From Paramecium tetraurelia (Eukaryota > Ciliophora > Oligohymenophorea > Peniculida > Parameciidae), in NCBI RefSeq assembly GCF_000165425.1, contig NW_001799177.1, positions 372,001 through 436,000 on the forward strand: a DNA stretch of 64,000 nt, in the 5' to 3' direction. The notes under the pieces were generated by a model. That model had not been told where the DNA came from. It ran no database searches and saw only the letters and a program-made list of their open reading frames with translations. Within the stretch, counting starts at the first letter, position 1. The number at the start of each line of letters is the position of its first letter. Below are positions 61,823 through 64,000 of this stretch, piece after piece. A program made the translations under genes and the position numbers.

Positions 61823-62985
61823 ATGTCTAATCCTTCACACCTCAAAATTAATTCTATTGTATACATAATATAAGCGCCTCTTGGATAAGGCACATTTGGT
61901 AAAGTTTATAAGGCTCAGTAATTCAGTTCCAAAAAGGTAGTTGCCATTAAAGTTCAAAATCAAATTAATGAATCTGAGAAGGCGTTGTTATTATAATTTA
62001 AAGAAAAGAATTTCAAAAATCTTGTGAACATTTACGATTATGAAGAATAACACAATCACACTTATATAGTGATGGAATATTGTTCTCATTCACTTTACGA
62101 TCAAATTCAAACAAACACAATTAATCCAAAAGATACAAGATACGTATTCAAATAAATCTCAAATGGCTTATATGAGCTTCATTCATAGGGTTTGGCTCAT
62201 AGAGATCTAAAACCAGCAAATATACTCATATGTCAACTCTAGGATCGTGGCCATGTGTAAGAAATGTATAAATTATGTGACTTCGGAACTTCTAAAAACT
62301 CACAAAGATTAACAACAGCATGTGTTGGTACTCCTTATTATCTAGCTCCAGAATAATTATAATAATAAACGTATGATAAAAGTGTTGATATATGGGCTTT
62401 AGGGGCTGTTATGTATGAATTATTTACAAATACTCCTCTTTTTTCAGGTATTTATATATTGATTATGAAGGTTCGACTGTTCTTCAAATTTATGATAAAA
62501 TTAAAAATTATGAAATAAATGCATAAATTGATAATCTTAATGATCTAGATATTAAGTATAAGAATTTACTAAAGAGTATGCTAAAGAAAAACCCATAAGA
62601 GAGAATTAGTATAGAAGAAATACGATAGAAAATAGAAGAACGGGTTTCCATGAGTGTTGAAAGAAAACCTTAAACTAATCCAGCTAATTGCTAATTTAAA
62701 GAGTTAAAATCATTAAATCTATCTAAGCCAATTAATATCCCAGGCTAAATTCAAGGCTAAAAGCCTCCACTTAATTTAAATGTCTATCCTAAGAAATAAC
62801 CTTAATTTTAATAACCAAATAACACTTAACCTCCTATATTGTAAAACCAACTTTAAAATTTCAACCAAAATACTTAAACATAGAACTAGAATTTAAAATA
62901 ATTCCAAATTCCATCAGAATTTTAATGGTAATAACGTAGGTCTGTGCCAGAATTAGCTTAAAACAGTTCTAAGATAGGAAAATGA
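61823..62985 (+). CDS. Protein kinase with Gln/Asn-rich tail
   Basis: Product of 379 residues starting MSNPSHLKINSIVYIIQ immediately before the glycine loop APLGQGTFGKVYKAQ. Kinase motifs are complete: VVAIKVQN, AHRDLKPANIL, CDFGTSKN, GTPYYLAPEQL, VDIWALGAVMYELF, and NPQERISIEEI. The domain is shorter than usual between HRD and DFG except for a small insert (CQLQDRGHVQEM). A 23-nt intron lies near 62449. The C-terminal 110 residues are Gln/Asn/Pro-rich. Type is NEK/ULK-like rather than AGC or tyrosine kinase. The N-terminus may be incomplete because of the adjacent gap. Confidence 0.88.
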
Positions 62986-63054
62986 TAAAATTGTAAATGA
63001 TATTATATTTCTATAAAATGATAAAATTTTTTATCTTATGAGAATAAACTTAAA

Positions 63055-63387
63055 TCAAGAGATGGTGCATTTTTGACACCAACGACAGCTGGAATTCTAA
63101 TCTCCCTCGACTTGAACAACCTCAGGAATAGTGATTTCATAAACTAACACAAATTAGTATAACATTTTACAAACTTCCTCAATGTACTTTTTATCATAGG
63201 GTATTGCAAAATGCTTTTCTATTTCTTATAAAACATCTTCAATATGAATTATTAGTGTAACTATTTATTCTCTATTATTTGTGTCTGAATTATCTATGAA
63301 ATCTTTCATTTGTTGCATTTTAAATCCTAAAACTTCTGCATATATTTTGCTTTAATTTGATAATAAATTACTTAATAATGGGTTCAT
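63055..63387 (-). CDS. Hypothetical small protein with C-terminal cysteines
   Basis: Intronless reading of 110 residues, MNPLLSNLLSNQSKIYAEVL to SSCRWCQKCTIS. Predicted helical, acidic in the middle (KKYIEEVCKMLYQFVLVYE), with a CxxCxxC-like end. No family recognised. The region upstream on the same strand is also partly open, so the start could lie further out behind an intron. Confidence 0.45.
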
Positions 63388-63647
63388 ATTTGATAATAAC
63401 CTAATTCAAATGATTTCTCTCTTCGTATGCTTATTTAATTGAACTAATAAATGTTTTTGAACTCTTCTCTGCAAATTCCTATAAAAGACTTTGGGTTATA
63501 TTTTTTTATTGATTTTATAATTTATTGATATTCAATATTTTCATAATAATATTAAATATTATTAATATTAATATTCGTTTTTAATTAGAGCAACATCAAT
63601 ATTGTTTTTACTTCTGATAAATAATATTATTTGCACTAAATCAATAT
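63388..63647. promoter_or_regulatory. Divergent AT-rich spacer
   Basis: 260 nt between two small divergent ORFs, with an imperfect ATATT/AATATT repeat near 63530-63575. No motif assignable. Confidence 0.35.
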
Positions 63648-63976
63648 ATGAAATATCATAGAATGAATATGGAAGAACAGTACTGTAAGCAATCTAATTA
63701 ACTTTCAATGAAGAACCAGCCTCATTTGAGAAGACTATTGATTATACTATAATAGTTAAAAAAGAAATCCAAAATGATTAAGATGAAGATACTGGACTTT
63801 TGTCTGAATAATTGGAAACATGCGAATCTCATATTTCTTCAAATTCATTAACGATCTCAAATTCACAAATCAATTTGGCATAAGCCTAAGAACAAGTAGG
63901 CCCACTAGAATAAAAGTTATTTGATAAAAGTCATCAGGCAGAGGATAAGGAAGGTGAGGAATAGAGAAACAAATGA
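63648..63976 (+). CDS. Hypothetical acidic protein
   Basis: Read as MKYHRMNMEEQY, a 29-nt intron (GTAAGC...GAAG, near 63682-63710), then an acidic Glu/Asp/Ser/Gln-rich protein (SFEKTIDYTIIVKKEIQNDQ) to TGA at 63974-63976; 99 residues. The spliced frame is preferred because the unspliced one is a basic low-complexity reading. No domain recognised. Confidence 0.4.
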
Positions 63977-64000
63977 TATATTAATAAGTTGATTTAGTAA

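Noticed and set aside
1-64000. Many short standard-code ORFs on both strands
   Set aside because: They are fragments of long genes once TAA and TAG are read as Gln, or shadows of those genes on the other strand.
1-64000. Search by eye for tRNA or rRNA genes, transposons, virus-like elements and CRISPR arrays
   Set aside because: Nothing supporting any of these was seen; a covariance-model scan would be needed to exclude small RNAs.

Overview
The window is macronuclear-type DNA of a ciliate, almost certainly a Paramecium. TAA and TAG are read as glutamine throughout and TGA is the only stop. Nearly every intron is 20-32 nt (mostly GTA...TAG, some ending AAG or CAG), intergenic DNA is very AT-rich, and genes are packed so tightly that some start or stop codons lie 10-60 nt apart. 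Standard-code translation breaks every gene into fragments, so the gene models here were read by hand with TGA as sole stop. For most multi-exon genes the spliced length was checked to be a multiple of three.

Layout. 1-7190: a ubiquitin protease (DUSP+USP, 5' end outside the window), a TMEM164-like membrane acyltransferase on the minus strand, and a coiled-coil protein starting 13 nt from it. 7191-8479: mostly noncoding, one doubtful small ORF. 8480-22434: a 4,607-residue outer-arm dynein heavy chain of the gamma (DNAH5/DNAH8) type. 22998-30032 (minus): a UBL-ankyrin-PH-AGC kinase fusion, an MGC-starting alpha-helical protein, and a secreted class-A-beta-lactamase-like serine hydrolase. 30486-34000: a TRMT2A-type tRNA uridine methyltransferase and small uncharacterised genes. 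34055-37470: a PMCA-type calcium pump. 37518-40520 (minus): a degenerate histidine-kinase-like membrane protein and an inactive rhomboid, 10 nt apart. 40759-44469: a chromo-shadow-like protein, a small basic protein, and an AP-3 beta adaptin. 44529-47938 (minus): an ankyrin plus beta-propeller protein containing an assembly gap. 48430-49360: a decayed CTD/FCP1-type phosphatase. 49411-54267: a long repeat-bearing coiled coil and a disrupted mitochondrial processing peptidase alpha. 54518-58139 (minus): a WDR49-like EF-hand/WD40 protein. 58456-63976: two protein kinases flanking a two-repeat MYB protein, then two small ORFs.

Themes. Several genes fit a ciliated, signalling-rich cell: dynein, WDR49-like protein, calcium pump, kinases, and membrane sensors. 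No operons, RNA genes, CRISPR arrays, transposons or virus-like elements were recognised. Two N gaps and at least seven one-base A/T homopolymer length anomalies in otherwise intact genes point to assembly error rather than gene decay. Two loci (CTD phosphatase, MPP alpha) look truly damaged. The one unusually long intron, 76 nt in the dynein gene, can be explained as a normal 21-nt intron holding a 55-bp TA-bounded insert the size of a Paramecium IES.
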